Below the pieces are notes generated by a model that did not search any database, was not told the DNA's origin, and worked only from the letters and a program-made list of their open reading frames with translations. Source: Sphingomonas sp. G-3-2-10 (GTDB lineage Bacteria; Pseudomonadota; Alphaproteobacteria; Sphingomonadales; Sphingomonadaceae). Taken from it: DNA of 64,000 bases. Location: positions 1,302,001 to 1,366,000 of the forward strand of contig NZ_JABBFY010000001.1 of the NCBI RefSeq assembly GCF_012927115.1. The letters are read 5' to 3'. Each line of letters opens with the position of its first letter. Position 1 is the stretch's first letter. The translations under genes and the position numbers were made by a program. This document shows positions 25,992-35,595 of the stretch, in pieces.

Positions 25992-26094
25992 CCACCCCTG
26001 TTCGCCCTGAGCTTGTCGAAGGGCAGTCCTCCTTCTCTCCCGATGGTCGAAAGAAAGAACGGTGCTTCGACAAGCTCCGCACGAACGGGGGTGG
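25992..26094. repeat. Dispersed palindromic element between recR and fmt
   Basis: Imperfect inverted arms CCACCCCTGTTCGCCCTGAG and its counterpart ending GAACGGGGGTGG span 25992-26094. The inner cores are GAGCTTGTCGAAG and CTTCGACAAGCTC. These cores are well known as abundant intergenic palindromes in sphingomonads. It lies between divergently oriented recR and fmt. Confidence 0.75.
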
Positions 26095-26130
26095 TTGCGA
26101 GCGTCACGCCTAAGCGACTAGGGCACCCCC

Positions 26131-27096
26131 ATGCGGATCATCTTCATGGGCACCCCCGAATTCTCCGTCCCCGTGCTGCAAGCGCTGGTGGACGCCGGGC
26201 ATGACGTCGTGGCGGCGTACAGCCAGCCCCCGCGCGCTGGCGGCCGCCGTGGCAAGGCGCTCACGCCCTCCCCCGTCCACGCCCGCGCCGAAGCGCTCGG
26301 CATCCCGGTCCACACGCCCCTGTCCTTCCGCAAGGAACCCGGCGCGATCGAAGCGTTCGCCGGACACGAAGCCGATGTCGCGGTCGTCGCTGCCTATGGC
26401 CTGATCCTGCCCGTCGCGGTTCTTGAGGCTCCCAAGCATGGCTGCCTCAACGTCCACGCTTCGCTCCTCCCCCGCTGGCGCGGCGCCGCGCCGATCCAGC
26501 GCGCGATCCTCGCCGGAGACACAGAGACCGGCGTCGGCATCATGCAGATGGAAGCCGGCCTCGACACTGGCCCCGTCCGCCTCGAAGGCCGCACCCCCAT
26601 CGCCGCCAGGACCGCAGGCGAACTCACCGACGAACTCAGCGCGATGGGCGCCCGGCTGATGGTCCAGGTCCTCGCCGATCTCGACGCCCACCCGGCGGTC
26701 GCCCAGCCCGAGGACGGCGTCACCTACGCCACCAAGATCGACAAGGCCGAAGCCCGGCTCGACTTCACCCAGTCGGCGGAGCAGGTCGAGCGCCAGATCC
26801 GCGCCTTCAACCCCGCCCCCGGCGCATTCTTCGAGCTGAACGGCGAACGCTTCCGCGTCCATGCCGCCGATATTCTCCCTCTCCCGTCGGGGGAGAGGGT
26901 CGGGGAGAGGGGCATGGTGATCGATCCAGCGTCCCTGCCCCTCTCCCAACCCTCGCCCCGATGGGGAGAGGGCTTTGTGATCGCCTGCGCCGCCGGCGCG
27001 ATCCGCCCTACCCTCGTCCAGCGGGCCGGCCGCGGCGTCATGACGTCACAGGAACTCCTCCGCGGCTTCCCCATCCCCGCCGGAACGCAGCTTTGA
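26131..27096 (+). CDS. fmt: Methionyl-tRNA formyltransferase with an in-frame repeat insertion
   Basis: Fmt formylates initiator Met-tRNA. The catalytic domain has [14 protein letters not shown], the folate-binding VAAYGLILP, the N-H-D signature in [21 protein letters not shown], and [12 protein letters not shown]. The C-terminal tRNA-binding domain starts around residue 205. Residues about 249-281 ([14 protein letters not shown] to PSPRWGEGF) are encoded by a palindromic repeat at 26875-26972 and look foreign to the family. After it the family sequence resumes ([19 protein letters not shown]). Total length is 321 residues. The stop overlaps the truA TTG start. Confidence 0.93.
   Translation: MRIIFMGTPEFSVPVLQALVDAGHDVVAAYSQPPRAGGRRGKALTPSPVHARAEALGIPVHTPLSFRKEPGAIEAFAGHEADVAVVAAYGLILPVAVLEAPKHGCLNVHASLLPRWRGAAPIQRAILAGDTETGVGIMQMEAGLDTGPVRLEGRTPIAARTAGELTDELSAMGARLMVQVLADLDAHPAVAQPEDGVTYATKIDKAEARLDFTQSAEQVERQIRAFNPAPGAFFELNGERFRVHAADILPLPSGERVGERGMVIDPASLPLSQPSPRWGEGFVIACAAGAIRPTLVQRAGRGVMTSQELLRGFPIPAGTQL
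26875..26972. repeat. Palindromic repeat element inside the fmt reading frame
   Basis: The left arm (26875-26912, CCCTCTCCCGTCGGGGGAG...) and right arm (26937-26972, CCCCTCTCCCAACCCTCGCC...) are imperfect complements of about 35 bp around a 24-base loop. The left arm is itself a small hairpin. The same kind of element (CCCTCTCCC cores) lies between truA and the methyltransferase gene at 27836-27958. It adds about 33 codons to fmt without a stop or frameshift. Confidence 0.8.
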
Positions 27097-27833
27097 CTCG
27101 CTTCGCCCTCACCATCGAATATGACGGCCGCCCGTTCATGGGCTGGCAGCATCAGGATCATGGCCCCAGCGTCCAGCAGTCGATCGAGGACGCGCTTCAT
27201 GCCATCACCGGCGAGGATGCGCTGGTCCATGCCGCGGGCCGCACCGATGCCGGCGTCCACGCCTTCGCCATGCGCGCACATACCGAGATCGCGAAGGACA
27301 TCGCCCCGTTCCGCCTGATGGAAGCGCTCAACGCCCGCCTCCGCCCCGATCCGGTCGCGATCAATGCCTGCGAAGTGGTCCCCGACGACTGGCACGCTCG
27401 CTTCTCGTGCATCGCCCGCCATTACGAATACCGCATCGTCCAGCGCCGCGCGCCACTGACGTTCGAAAAGGGCCTCGCCTGGCGCATCGCGAACGAACTG
27501 GATTCCGACGCCATGCACGAAGCCGCGCAGCGCCTCGTCGGACGCCACGACTTCACCACCTTCCGCTCGGCGCATTGTCAGGCCGACAGCCCCCTGCGCA
27601 CGCTCGACCGGCTCGATGTGGTCCGCACCGGCAACCGCATCAGCGTGTTCGCCTCGGCCCGTTCGTTCCTGCATCATCAGGTCCGCTCGATGGTCGGCTG
27701 TCTCAGCCTTGTCGGGCAAGGCCGCTGGACCCCCGACGACATGGCCGCCGCCCTCGAAGCCCGCGACCGCGCAAGGCTCGGCCTCAACGCCCCGTCGGAC
27801 GGGCTGTATTTCGTGAAGGCAGACTATCCCTGA
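27093..27833 (+). CDS. truA: tRNA pseudouridine synthase A
   Basis: TruA makes pseudouridine at positions 38-40 of tRNA anticodon arms. The protein starts at TTG 27093, which overlaps the fmt stop (TTGA), and reads [19 protein letters not shown]. The catalytic Asp is Asp52 in [11 protein letters not shown]. Other family blocks are [25 protein letters not shown] and [13 protein letters not shown]. Length is 246 residues, as usual. It is translationally coupled to fmt. Confidence 0.95.
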   Translation: MTRFALTIEYDGRPFMGWQHQDHGPSVQQSIEDALHAITGEDALVHAAGRTDAGVHAFAMRAHTEIAKDIAPFRLMEALNARLRPDPVAINACEVVPDDWHARFSCIARHYEYRIVQRRAPLTFEKGLAWRIANELDSDAMHEAAQRLVGRHDFTTFRSAHCQADSPLRTLDRLDVVRTGNRISVFASARSFLHHQVRSMVGCLSLVGQGRWTPDDMAAALEARDRARLGLNAPSDGLYFVKADYP

Positions 27834-27835
27834 AT

Positions 27836-27958
27836 CCCTCTCCCTTTGGGAGAGGGAAAGAGCGACCGAAGGTCGCGGAAGGGTTAGGGCAGAACGACCG
27901 CCCTCACCCTTCCCACCGCTTCGCGGCGGGCCCCTTCCCTCTCCCGATGGACGAGGGA
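27836..27958. repeat. Palindromic repeat element between convergent truA and methyltransferase gene
   Basis: The element opens with the hairpin CCCTCTCCCTTTGGGAGAGGG and closes with CCTTCCCTCTCCCGATGG. Internal hairpins include CGACCGAAGGTCG and CCGCTTCGCGGCGGG. It fills nearly the whole 126-bp gap and probably doubles as a transcript end for both genes. Confidence 0.75.
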
Positions 27959-27959
27959 A

Positions 27960-29171
27960 TTACCGAGAGAATTTCGCCGCCAGCTCGACATGCGTCGACC
28001 AGCGGAACTGCCCCACCGGCTGGATCCAGTCCAGCCGATAGCCACCCTTGCACAAAATCTCCGCATCGCGTGCAAAGGTGCTGGGATTACACGAAACAAA
28101 GGCGACCACCGGCACCTTGGATGCCGCCATCTGCTCGACCTGCTCCTTCGCCCCGGCCCGCGGCGGATCGATCACCACCGCGCCGAAATTGTCGAGGTCG
28201 CTCGCCGTCACCGGCCGGCGGAACAGGTCGCGATGGTCCGCGAACACCTGCCGCCGCGCCAGCCCCGCCGCGGCCTTCAGCGACATGATCGGATCGCGCG
28301 CCGCCTCGGCCGCATAGATCTTCGCCTTGGGGAAAGCGAAGGTGAACGTCCCCAGCCCGGCGAACAGATCGGCCACCGCTCCGGCACCGCCCACAATCTC
28401 CTGCGCCACCGCCACCAGCGCCGCTTCGCCCTCGGGTGTTGCCTGCAGGAAGCTCCCGCCCGGAAACGGCACCGGAACACCGCCCCCAATTCCTTTGGCA
28501 AGCGTCACCGTCACCGGATCCGGCTCCCAGCGCGAAACCGGCCCGAACCCCTCGTCCATCGCCAGCCGCGCCAGCTTGTGCCGTCGCGCAAACCCGGTCA
28601 GCGCTTCCGCCGCCGCCAGCCCCTCGGCTTCCAGCCCGTCGATCAGCACGTCGCGCCCCTGATCGGTCAGCGTCATATGCACGTTCACCCGGCGCGATCC
28701 CGGCATCATTGCCGCCAGCAGCCCGCGCATCGGCCCGACCATCGCAAACAGCTCGGGGTCCAGCACCCAGCATTCGTCCAGATCGATCAGCTTGTGGCTG
28801 CCCGCTTCGGTAAAGCCCAGATGCACCTGCCGCCCGCGCCGCTCGGCATGCAGCGTCGCGCGCCGCCGCGTCTTTGGCGGCGACAGCAACGGCGCGCGGA
28901 TCTCGGTCTCCAGCTTGTGCTGCCCCAGCGCACCCGCGATCCGGTCGGCGATGAAGCCGCTCCACGCCGCATCGTCGAGATGCTGGAGCTGGCACCCGCC
29001 ACAGGCCGGGAAATGCTTGCACGGCGGCGTCTGCCGGCTCGGCCCGGGGATCAGCCCGCCCTCAGCCGTCACCCGGTCCCCCGGCGCCGCCAGCGGCACA
29101 TGCCGCCCGTCACCGGTCACGCCATCGCCGCGCCCGGCGACGCGAACGATCAGATCATCATTCAAAGACAT
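27960..29171 (-). CDS. RumA/RlmD-like 5-methyluridine RNA methyltransferase
   Basis: A 403-residue SAM-dependent RNA methyltransferase of the TrmA/RlmC/RlmD group. Four cysteines match the 4Fe-4S site of RumA: Cys51, 57 and 60 (CKHFPACGGC) and Cys134 (DECWVL). The SAM-binding region is DLFAGLGTFTFAFP, the motif IV is VIDPPRAGAKEQ, and the nucleophile Cys is in FVSCNPSTFARD. The N-terminal TRAM domain is short. The exact rRNA or tRNA position is not decidable from sequence. It overlaps the nnr fusion gene by 10 bp as the last gene of a six-gene minus-strand operon. Confidence 0.88.
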   Translation of the reverse strand: MSLNDDLIVRVAGRGDGVTGDGRHVPLAAPGDRVTAEGGLIPGPSRQTPPCKHFPACGGCQLQHLDDAAWSGFIADRIAGALGQHKLETEIRAPLLSPPKTRRRATLHAERRGRQVHLGFTEAGSHKLIDLDECWVLDPELFAMVGPMRGLLAAMMPGSRRVNVHMTLTDQGRDVLIDGLEAEGLAAAEALTGFARRHKLARLAMDEGFGPVSRWEPDPVTVTLAKGIGGGVPVPFPGGSFLQATPEGEAALVAVAQEIVGGAGAVADLFAGLGTFTFAFPKAKIYAAEAARDPIMSLKAAAGLARRQVFADHRDLFRRPVTASDLDNFGAVVIDPPRAGAKEQVEQMAASKVPVVAFVSCNPSTFARDAEILCKGGYRLDWIQPVGQFRWSTHVELAAKFSR

Positions 29172-30559
29172 TCGCTAACCGCTTGCGGGATATGGCCGAT
29201 CAACGCATCGGCAATGAAGGAAGGCCCCGCGATACGCGCTGCAGCGGCGTGAAGCCAGACCGCGCTTTCGGCCGCCGCCAGCGCCCCGTCGCCCGCCGCT
29301 ACCCGTGCCGCCAGCAGCCCGGCCAGCACGTCCCCCGTCCCGGCAGTCGAGAGCCAAGGCGAAGCCTGCGCCAGCACGCGAACCTCGCCGCGCGGCGTCG
29401 CGATCACCGTATCGCCGCCCTTGTGAATGATTGTCGCCTGCGCCTCCGCCGCCGCCGCCAGTGTCCGGTCGATCTTGCTCCCCTCGCCTTCGCCGAACAA
29501 CCGCTCGAACTCGCCCGAATGCGGCGTCAGCCATGCCGGCGCGGTCCGTGCCTGCAGCCAGCGCCCGGCATTGCGCCCCAGCAGGCTCAGCGCATCGCCA
29601 TCCAGCACCAGCGCCGCCTTGGCGTTCAGCGCAGCCTTCAGCATCCCCTCGGCCCGCCGGTCGCGCCCCAGCCCCGGCCCGATCACCACCGCGCCGATCC
29701 GGGGATCGTTCAGCGCATCGGCCAGATCTTCCGCCCCGCTCACCGCGCGGCGCACCAGCGCATCGATCCGGCTCTGCGGCTCGGCGCCCATCAGTGTGAC
29801 ATAGCCCGCCCCGCCCGCCATCGCCGCGCCGGCCGAAAGCCGCGCCGCGCCGGGCATGAGGTTCTCGACCACCGCGACCATCCCGCGGCTATATTTATGG
29901 TCATAGGCGCTCGGCGCGCTCAGCCTGGGCCGCGCCACCGTCCGCCAGCCGCCATCCACCGGAATCCCGATATCGGCGAGCAGCACATGCCCGCATTTCT
30001 CCAGCCCGGCATTCAGCACATGGGCGGGCTTCAATGCCCCCAGCGCCACCGTCGCGCTCACCCGCGGGGCGCCCAGATCGGCGCCGCTGTCGCTGTCCAG
30101 CCCCGAAGGCAGGTCGATCGCCAGCACGAACTCGGCCGCCTTGGCCAGATCGGCGAACAGCGCGCGCGGCCCGCGCTCCAGCGCCCGGCTCATGCCCGTC
30201 CCGAACAATCCGTCGATCAGGAACGGACGCGGCCGCGCTTCGTACAGCGAAGTCGTGACGCCATCCCATTTGCGGAACATCGCCCGCGCCGCGTCGGTCT
30301 GCGGCTCGCCCATCGCGGAAACCACGACGTCATGCCCCGCCGCCTTCAGCACCCGCGCCGCGACATAGGCATCGCCGCCATTATTGCCCGGCCCGGCCAG
30401 CACCAGGATCGGCCGCCCGATGGCGAAGCGCGCCGCTTCCATCGCGATCGCCGTGCCCGCGTGCTCCATCACGTCTTCCTGAGCGACGGTGCGGAACAGC
30501 TGATCTTCGGCCGCGCGCATCTCGTCGGCGGTCAGGATCGGGGCGCCCGTGGGGATCAT
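29162..30559 (-). CDS. nnr: Bifunctional NAD(P)H-hydrate epimerase and ADP-dependent dehydratase
   Basis: This repairs hydrated NAD(P)H. The N-terminal half is the YjeF_N epimerase (ILTADEMRAAEDQLF, LVLAGPGNNGGDAYVAARVL). The C-terminal half is the YjeF_C dehydratase (KYSRGMVAVVENLMPGAA, VVIGPGLGRDRRAEGM, LTPHSGEFERLFGE, the ATP site in STAGTGDVLAGLLAARVA). Its 465 residues are somewhat compact for a fusion of about 500. It overlaps the lipoprotein gene by 4 bp upstream and the methyltransferase by 10 bp downstream. Confidence 0.92.
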   Translation of the reverse strand: MIPTGAPILTADEMRAAEDQLFRTVAQEDVMEHAGTAIAMEAARFAIGRPILVLAGPGNNGGDAYVAARVLKAAGHDVVVSAMGEPQTDAARAMFRKWDGVTTSLYEARPRPFLIDGLFGTGMSRALERGPRALFADLAKAAEFVLAIDLPSGLDSDSGADLGAPRVSATVALGALKPAHVLNAGLEKCGHVLLADIGIPVDGGWRTVARPRLSAPSAYDHKYSRGMVAVVENLMPGAARLSAGAAMAGGAGYVTLMGAEPQSRIDALVRRAVSGAEDLADALNDPRIGAVVIGPGLGRDRRAEGMLKAALNAKAALVLDGDALSLLGRNAGRWLQARTAPAWLTPHSGEFERLFGEGEGSKIDRTLAAAAEAQATIIHKGGDTVIATPRGEVRVLAQASPWLSTAGTGDVLAGLLAARVAAGDGALAAAESAVWLHAAAARIAGPSFIADALIGHIPQAVSECL

Positions 30560-30996
30560 TTCGCGGCCTTCCCGGCCGGTTCGGGTGTGGGAGCTGGCTT
30601 CTTGCCGTCACCCACCGTCGCCGGCAGGCGATAGCGCGCGCCGCCCAGCGCAACCTCGATCAGATCGGGCGCCAGCACGGTCACCACCGCTTCCTCGGCG
30701 CCGTCCGCCGCGACAACGCCGCGCCCGTCCTTGGTCACCAGCAGCCGGCGGAACCCGCCATCGGGATGGCGCAGCGTCAGGAACAGCCCGTCCTGCGTCT
30801 CGGTCCGGTCGATTGCGCAAACATAGGCAAACGCAGTCTCGCCTTTGGCCGAACATTCGATCCGCCCCTCGGCCTTGCCGATGGCGCTTTTATGCTCAGC
30901 CGCCTTCGCATCGGCGACTTTGTCCGGCACGTTGAAATAGTCGCAGCCCGTCAGCAGCAGGAGCAGTCCGGCGGTACTAGATATCCGCGTAAACAT
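30556..30996 (-). CDS. Predicted lipoprotein of unknown function
   Basis: A 146-residue protein with a lipoprotein signal, the lipobox LLTGC placing the lipidated Cys at residue 18. The mature part has two further Cys (RIECSAKG and AYVCAIDR) and a small beta-rich domain, then a Pro/Ala/Lys tail. It is widespread in style among sphingomonads but has no recognised domain. It overlaps ilvD by 20 bp and the nnr gene by 4 bp, so it is embedded in the operon. Confidence 0.75.
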   Translation of the reverse strand: MFTRISSTAGLLLLLTGCDYFNVPDKVADAKAAEHKSAIGKAEGRIECSAKGETAFAYVCAIDRTETQDGLFLTLRHPDGGFRRLLVTKDGRGVVAADGAEEAVVTVLAPDLIEVALGGARYRLPATVGDGKKPAPTPEPAGKAAK

Positions 30997-32698
30997 GGGT
31001 TTCGGCGCTGGCTCCAGGGTGCGTTACCGCGCCCTTATAAGCAGGACCGACATTCTGCGCATAGCGCCACAGCGCGCCCGCCTGATAGTTGTTCACACGC
31101 GGCTTCCAAAGTTTGCGCCGCTCCGCCAGCACGGCCTCATCCACCAGCAGGTCGATCGTGCCGCTCTCGGCGTCGATCCGGATGATGTCGCCATCCTCGA
31201 TCAGCGCGATCGGCCCGCAATCGGCGGCTTCCGGGCCGACATGGCCGATACAGAAGCCTCGCGTCGCCCCGGAGAAGCGCCCGTCGGTGATAAGCGCCAC
31301 GCTCTCGCCCATGCCCTGCCCGTAAAGCGCGGCGGTGGTCGACAGCATCTCGCGCATGCCCGGGCCACCCTTCGGCCCTTCGTACCGGATGACGATAACT
31401 TCGCCCTCTTTGATCGTACGGTTCTCGACCGCGGCAAAGCACGGCTCCTCACGGTCGAACACCCGCGCCGGACCTTCGAACACCAGATTGTGGAGGCCCG
31501 CGACCTTCACGATCGCCCCTTCGGGCGCCAGCGATCCGCGCAGGCCCACCACACCGCCGGTCGGCGTGATCGGAGTCTTCGCGTCGTAGATCACCTTCTG
31601 GTCGGGGTTCCACGTCACCTGGTCGATATTCTCGGCCAGCGTCTTGCCGGTCACGGTCATGCAGTTGCCGTGGAGATAGCCTTCGGCCAGCAGCGACTTC
31701 ATCAGCATATACACGCCGCCCGCGTCATACATGTCGCGCGCCAGATATTGCCCGCCCGGCTGCAGGTCGGCGCAATAGGGCGTGGTCTTGAAGATCTCGG
31801 CCACGTCGAACAGGTCGAACTCGATCCCCGCTTCGTTCGCCATTGCGGGCAGATGCAGCCCGCCATTGGTGGAGCCGCCGGTCGCCGCGACGATGCGCGC
31901 GGCATTTTCGAACGCTTCGCGGGTGCAGATGTCGCGCGGGCGGATATTCGCCGCCAGCAGCTCCATCACCTGCGCGCCCGCAGCCACTGCGATCTGTTCA
32001 CGCGTGGAATAAGGTGCGGGCACCATGTTGCTGTTCGGCAACGACAAACCGATAGCTTCGCCGACGCACGCCATCGTGTTTGCGGTATATTGCCCGCCAC
32101 AGGCGCCGTGGCCGGGGCACGCCACGCGCTCCAGCTCGTGAACCTCGCTGATCGGGCAGTTCCCCGCCGCGTAACGGCCTACCACCTCGAACACGTCCTT
32201 CACGCTCACATCCTTGCCGTGGAAACGGCCGGGAAGGATCGATCCGCCATAGACGAAGATGCTCGGCACATTCAGCCGCAGCATCGACATCATCATGCCG
32301 GGCAGCGACTTGTCGCACCCGGCAAAGCCGACCAGCGCGTCATAGCAATGGCCGCGGACGCTCAGTTCGACCGAATCGGCGATCACTTCGCGGCTGGCCA
32401 GCGAGCTGTGCATCCCCTGATGGCCCATCGCGATCCCGTCGGTCACGGTGATGGTGTTGAACCGCCGCGGCATGCCGCCGCCCTGCTCCACGCCCTTGCG
32501 CGCGGCGTCGGCCTGCGCGTCCAGCGTGGTGTTGCACGGCGCGCTGTCATTGCCGGCGCTGGCAATGCCGACAAACGGCCGGGCGATCTCTTCTTCGGTG
32601 AGGCCCATCGCATAATAATAGCTGCGGTGCGGGGCGCGCTCGGGGCCGACGGAGACGTGGCGCGAGGGCAGGCGGGATTTGTCGAAACGCTGAGTCAT
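30977..32698 (-). CDS. ilvD: Dihydroxy-acid dehydratase
   Basis: IlvD makes 2-keto acids in isoleucine and valine synthesis. The protein is 573 residues from ATG 32698. The Fe-S ligand Cys are Cys55 (DSAPCNTT), Cys128 ([10 protein letters not shown], next to the Lys130 that is carbamylated in the family) and Cys200 ([13 protein letters not shown]). Other signatures are [12 protein letters not shown] and [22 protein letters not shown]. The upstream frame to 32743 lacks a good start. It follows the N-formylglutamate amidohydrolase gene by 19 bp. Confidence 0.95.
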   Translation of the reverse strand: MTQRFDKSRLPSRHVSVGPERAPHRSYYYAMGLTEEEIARPFVGIASAGNDSAPCNTTLDAQADAARKGVEQGGGMPRRFNTITVTDGIAMGHQGMHSSLASREVIADSVELSVRGHCYDALVGFAGCDKSLPGMMMSMLRLNVPSIFVYGGSILPGRFHGKDVSVKDVFEVVGRYAAGNCPISEVHELERVACPGHGACGGQYTANTMACVGEAIGLSLPNSNMVPAPYSTREQIAVAAGAQVMELLAANIRPRDICTREAFENAARIVAATGGSTNGGLHLPAMANEAGIEFDLFDVAEIFKTTPYCADLQPGGQYLARDMYDAGGVYMLMKSLLAEGYLHGNCMTVTGKTLAENIDQVTWNPDQKVIYDAKTPITPTGGVVGLRGSLAPEGAIVKVAGLHNLVFEGPARVFDREEPCFAAVENRTIKEGEVIVIRYEGPKGGPGMREMLSTTAALYGQGMGESVALITDGRFSGATRGFCIGHVGPEAADCGPIALIEDGDIIRIDAESGTIDLLVDEAVLAERRKLWKPRVNNYQAGALWRYAQNVGPAYKGAVTHPGASAETHVYADI

Positions 32699-32717
32699 GG
32701 TGCCGCGCCCTATGTCG

Positions 32718-33437
32718 TCAACCGGCGCGGTACGCAAGAACATTACGTAAATGCGCCGCTAATTGACTTAAAATATCCACCCATTGTTGCACGCCAGCCG
32801 CATCGCGGATCAGATCGTTGCGGATTTCGATGGCAATCGACGGGATGCCGTGCGCCTCGGCATGGCGGTTCAGCGTCGCGTTCAGCAGCTTGCCCGAATA
32901 GGGTTCATTGTCCCCGGTCGGCAGCCCCTGCCCCCGCAGCCACTCGATCGCCGGCCGCGCCAGCGTCTCGTCCTCATTGTACAGGATGCCGACTTCCCAC
33001 GGACGATCGCTGCCGCCGAAGTTGAGCCGGGGCGTGAAGCTGTGGATCGACAGGATGAAGGCCGGACGCCGCGCCGCGATCCATGCTTCGATGGTTGCGT
33101 GATAGGGGACGTGAAACCGGTTGAATCGTTCTTCACGATCGATCTCAACATTACCCGGTATCTCATGGCCATCGCTTGAATGCGGGATCAGATTGGGATG
33201 ATCCGGCTCGCGGTGCAGATCGAGCACCAGCCGCGACACCCTGCCCAGGATCGCGGGTGCCTCCAGCCGCGCCGCCAGCCCCCGCGCGACGTCCGCCGCG
33301 CCGATGTCGATCGCGATATGCAGGTCGAGCAAGCCAGCTTCCACGCCAAGATCTATATCGTCGGGCACAAAGTTCGAGGCGTGGTCGCACAACAGCAGCA
33401 GGTCGTCCGCTCGACCTTCGACAACTTCCGCATCCAT
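32718..33437 (-). CDS. N-formylglutamate amidohydrolase-like protein
   Basis: A 239-residue zinc hydrolase of the FGase family. Conserved features are [14 protein letters not shown] near the start, [31 protein letters not shown], and [10 protein letters not shown] with the metal-binding His. The family includes HutG (last step of histidine degradation) and related formyl-amino-acid hydrolases. No hut genes are adjacent, so the substrate could differ. Its ATG at 33437 shares a base with the enoyl-CoA hydratase stop (TAATG). Confidence 0.85.
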   Translation of the reverse strand: MDAEVVEGRADDLLLLCDHASNFVPDDIDLGVEAGLLDLHIAIDIGAADVARGLAARLEAPAILGRVSRLVLDLHREPDHPNLIPHSSDGHEIPGNVEIDREERFNRFHVPYHATIEAWIAARRPAFILSIHSFTPRLNFGGSDRPWEVGILYNEDETLARPAIEWLRGQGLPTGDNEPYSGKLLNATLNRHAEAHGIPSIAIEIRNDLIRDAAGVQQWVDILSQLAAHLRNVLAYRAG

Positions 33438-34174
33438 TAAAAGACTGGCCTCCGCCGCTCCCGAAACGCCGCATATCCGGTGGCGAATTCCTCGCCCGAA
33501 AAGGCTGCGTCGAAATCCGAATCCAGTGCGATGTCGGTGGGATCGGCCAGCGCCCGCTTGAGCAGCTTCATCGCCCCCGGCGCATTGGCCGCGATCCGGT
33601 CGGCAAAGGCCCGCGCCAGCGGCTCGGCATCTTCCCAGCGCAGCTCGACCAGCCCCATCGCCAGCGCATCCGCAGCATCCACGATCTCCCCGGTGAACAG
33701 CATCCGGGCAGCATTTCCCTTGCCGATCTGGGCACTCAGCCGCGCGACATCCTCGCGCGGATAGCCGATTCCAAGCTTGGCCGGAGTCGCTGCGAATTGC
33801 GCGCCCTCGCCCGCCACGCGCAGGTCGCACGCCAGGATCAGCGCCACCGCCGCGCCGTAACAGCCGCCATCCACCACCGCGAGGCTGGGCATGGGCAGGC
33901 TCGCCACCGCTTCGATCCCCGCCCGCATCGCCTCGCGGAACCGGGTCGCGTCGCCTTCGGAAAAGCCGGAAAATTCCGTGATATCCGCGCCCGCGGAGAA
34001 GATCAGCGGCACTTCGGACCGCAGGATCACCACCCGCACATCGCTCGCCGCCAGCGCCCGCGCGGCATCGGCCAGCGCCAGCCATCCGGCAGTGGGCAGC
34101 GCATTGCGCGCCTGGGGTCGGTCGAGGGTGAGGGTCGCGACATGCCCGTCGCGGTCGGTGCGGATCATGGGCAT
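33437..34174 (-). CDS. Enoyl-CoA hydratase/isomerase family protein
   Basis: A crotonase-fold protein of 245 residues (ATG 34174; ATG 34168 is also possible). It has RPQARNALPTAGW near the start, the oxyanion-hole residues in FSAGADITEFSGF and GGCYGAAVALILACDLRVA, and the Glu-rich region AATPAKLGIGYPREDVARL. Crotonases handle many CoA thioesters; a beta-oxidation role is plausible but not proved. It is the first gene of a run of six same-strand genes ending with the RNA methyltransferase. Confidence 0.85.
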   Translation of the reverse strand: MPMIRTDRDGHVATLTLDRPQARNALPTAGWLALADAARALAASDVRVVILRSEVPLIFSAGADITEFSGFSEGDATRFREAMRAGIEAVASLPMPSLAVVDGGCYGAAVALILACDLRVAGEGAQFAATPAKLGIGYPREDVARLSAQIGKGNAARMLFTGEIVDAADALAMGLVELRWEDAEPLARAFADRIAANAPGAMKLLKRALADPTDIALDSDFDAAFSGEEFATGYAAFRERRRPVF

Positions 34175-34380
34175 GCTCTGCCCCAACCGGCGGCGTCTGT
34201 CACCGGGCCTGATCGGCCGGGGATGGCGCGAGCCGAGGCTCGGACCACCGACGGACGTCCCGCTCCTGGCGTCTGATCCGCTGGGGCCAGTATAGGCCGG
34301 GGATTGCAAACAGCGGCTTACCGGGATTGGTAAACCGCCCCGCGGGCTGTAGTCCCGACGCAAGCAAAAAGGGGGAGGCC

Positions 34381-34770
34381 ATGAAGATCCTGGCAATGAT
34401 CTGCGCCGTGACCCTCTGCGGCTTCGCGCTTCTCATCGGCACGATGATGCTCCTGGGCACCTCGCTGGCGGTCACGCTCGTCTCCGCGCTCACCGGCGCC
34501 CTGCTCGGCTGGTGGCTGACCCGGTTCGCGCCGCGCTGGTCCGGCGTTCGCGTGATCTGGGTATCGTCGGCCGCCCTTCCCCTGTTCGTCTGGCTGGTCG
34601 CGCTCGGCATCGACTATGGCCATGCCTTCTACATGCGCTGGTTCCATCCCGGCGAATCGTTCATGGGCGGCTTCTCGATCATCCTGTTCCTGCCCTGCTG
34701 CATCGGCATCCTCAGCGGTCTCGCGGGCGCCGCCATCGCCAAGGCGTGGACACGGCGCAGCATCGCCTGA
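34381..34770 (+). CDS. Small inner-membrane protein of unknown function
   Basis: The 129-residue protein has four hydrophobic segments (LAMICAVTLCGFALLIGTMM, VTLVSALTGALLGWWL, VIWVSSAALPLFVWLVALG, IILFLPCCIGILSGLAG) and a basic C-terminal tail. A strong GGGGGAGG sits 4 bases before ATG 34381. No family is recognised. It is divergent from the enoyl-CoA hydratase operon and convergent with ispE, 3 bp apart. The 206-bp gap upstream must hold its promoter and that of the operon. Confidence 0.7.
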   Translation: MKILAMICAVTLCGFALLIGTMMLLGTSLAVTLVSALTGALLGWWLTRFAPRWSGVRVIWVSSAALPLFVWLVALGIDYGHAFYMRWFHPGESFMGGFSIILFLPCCIGILSGLAGAAIAKAWTRRSIA

Positions 34771-34773
34771 GGA

Positions 34774-35595
34774 TCACACGAGCCGCGTCGCCGCCACCCA
34801 CCATTGGGGCCGCATCGCCCCCGCCGCCGTATCGCGCGCCGCGACGCTCTCGAACAGCGCGAAACAGGTCGCCCCGGAACCCGACATCCGCGCCAGCAGC
34901 ACGCCGTCCTGCGCGGCCAGCAACGCCAGCACCTCGCCGACCACCGGCGCGATCGCGCGCGCGGGCGCCTCCAGATCGTTCCGTCCCGCCAGCGCGACCT
35001 CCAGCAGCGGCCCGGTCCCGATCGGACCGCGATCCACGCCTTCCCACCGCCGGAACACCTCGGCGGTGGACACCGCGACACCCGGATTGACCAGCAGCAC
35101 TGGCTGTCCCGCCAGTCCGTCGATCGCCCGCAACTGCTCGCCCCGCCCCGTTCCCAGCGCGGTCTCGCCCAGCAGACAGGCTGGAACGTCCGATCCCAGC
35201 GTATCGGCAATCGGGAACAGTGCCTCCAGACCCACGCCCTGCAACCGCCCCAGCGCGCGCAGGGTCGCGGCGGCATCTGCCGATCCGCCGCCGATGCCCG
35301 ACGCCACCGGCAGATGCTTCTCCAGTTCGATCGCCCAGGGTCCGCCGCCAAAGGCTTCGGCAAACCGAGCCGCTGCCCGCGTGACCAGATTGTCGCCCTC
35401 GCCCGCCAGCGCCCCGGCGAACGGCCCGGTCACCCGCAACCCCTCGCCTTCGCTTACGCGGATCACATCGCCCGTCTCGACGAAGGCGAACAGCGTCTCC
35501 AGTTCGTGATAGCCGTCGGGCCGCCGGGCCCGGACGTGCAGCGCCAGGTTCAGCTTCGCGCGGGCAGGCTCCGAAGCCACCTCAGTTGACGGCAT
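34774..35595 (-). CDS. ispE: 4-diphosphocytidyl-2-C-methyl-D-erythritol kinase
   Basis: A GHMP kinase of the MEP isoprenoid pathway. It has the N-terminal ARAKLNLALHVRARRPDGYHEL block, the ATP-binding LPVASGIGGGSADAAATLRAL and the C-terminal RMSGSGATCFALF. Starts are possible at ATG 35595 (MPSTEVASEP, 273 residues) and at GTG 35580, just after the TPR-gene stop; I list the longer. It is the last gene of a minus-strand operon with ETF-QO and the TPR protein, an arrangement common in sphingomonads. Confidence 0.92.
   Translation of the reverse strand: MPSTEVASEPARAKLNLALHVRARRPDGYHELETLFAFVETGDVIRVSEGEGLRVTGPFAGALAGEGDNLVTRAAARFAEAFGGGPWAIELEKHLPVASGIGGGSADAAATLRALGRLQGVGLEALFPIADTLGSDVPACLLGETALGTGRGEQLRAIDGLAGQPVLLVNPGVAVSTAEVFRRWEGVDRGPIGTGPLLEVALAGRNDLEAPARAIAPVVGEVLALLAAQDGVLLARMSGSGATCFALFESVAARDTAAGAMRPQWWVAATRLV

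Noticed and set aside
26110..26949. Minus-strand open frame opposite fmt
   Set aside because: Antisense shadow; the fmt motifs are unambiguous on the plus strand.
32718..34085. A longer minus-strand frame giving N-formylglutamate amidohydrolase an N-terminal extension
   Set aside because: The extension overlaps the whole enoyl-CoA hydratase gene in another frame and lacks domain character; ATG 33437 fits the family start and the coupling.
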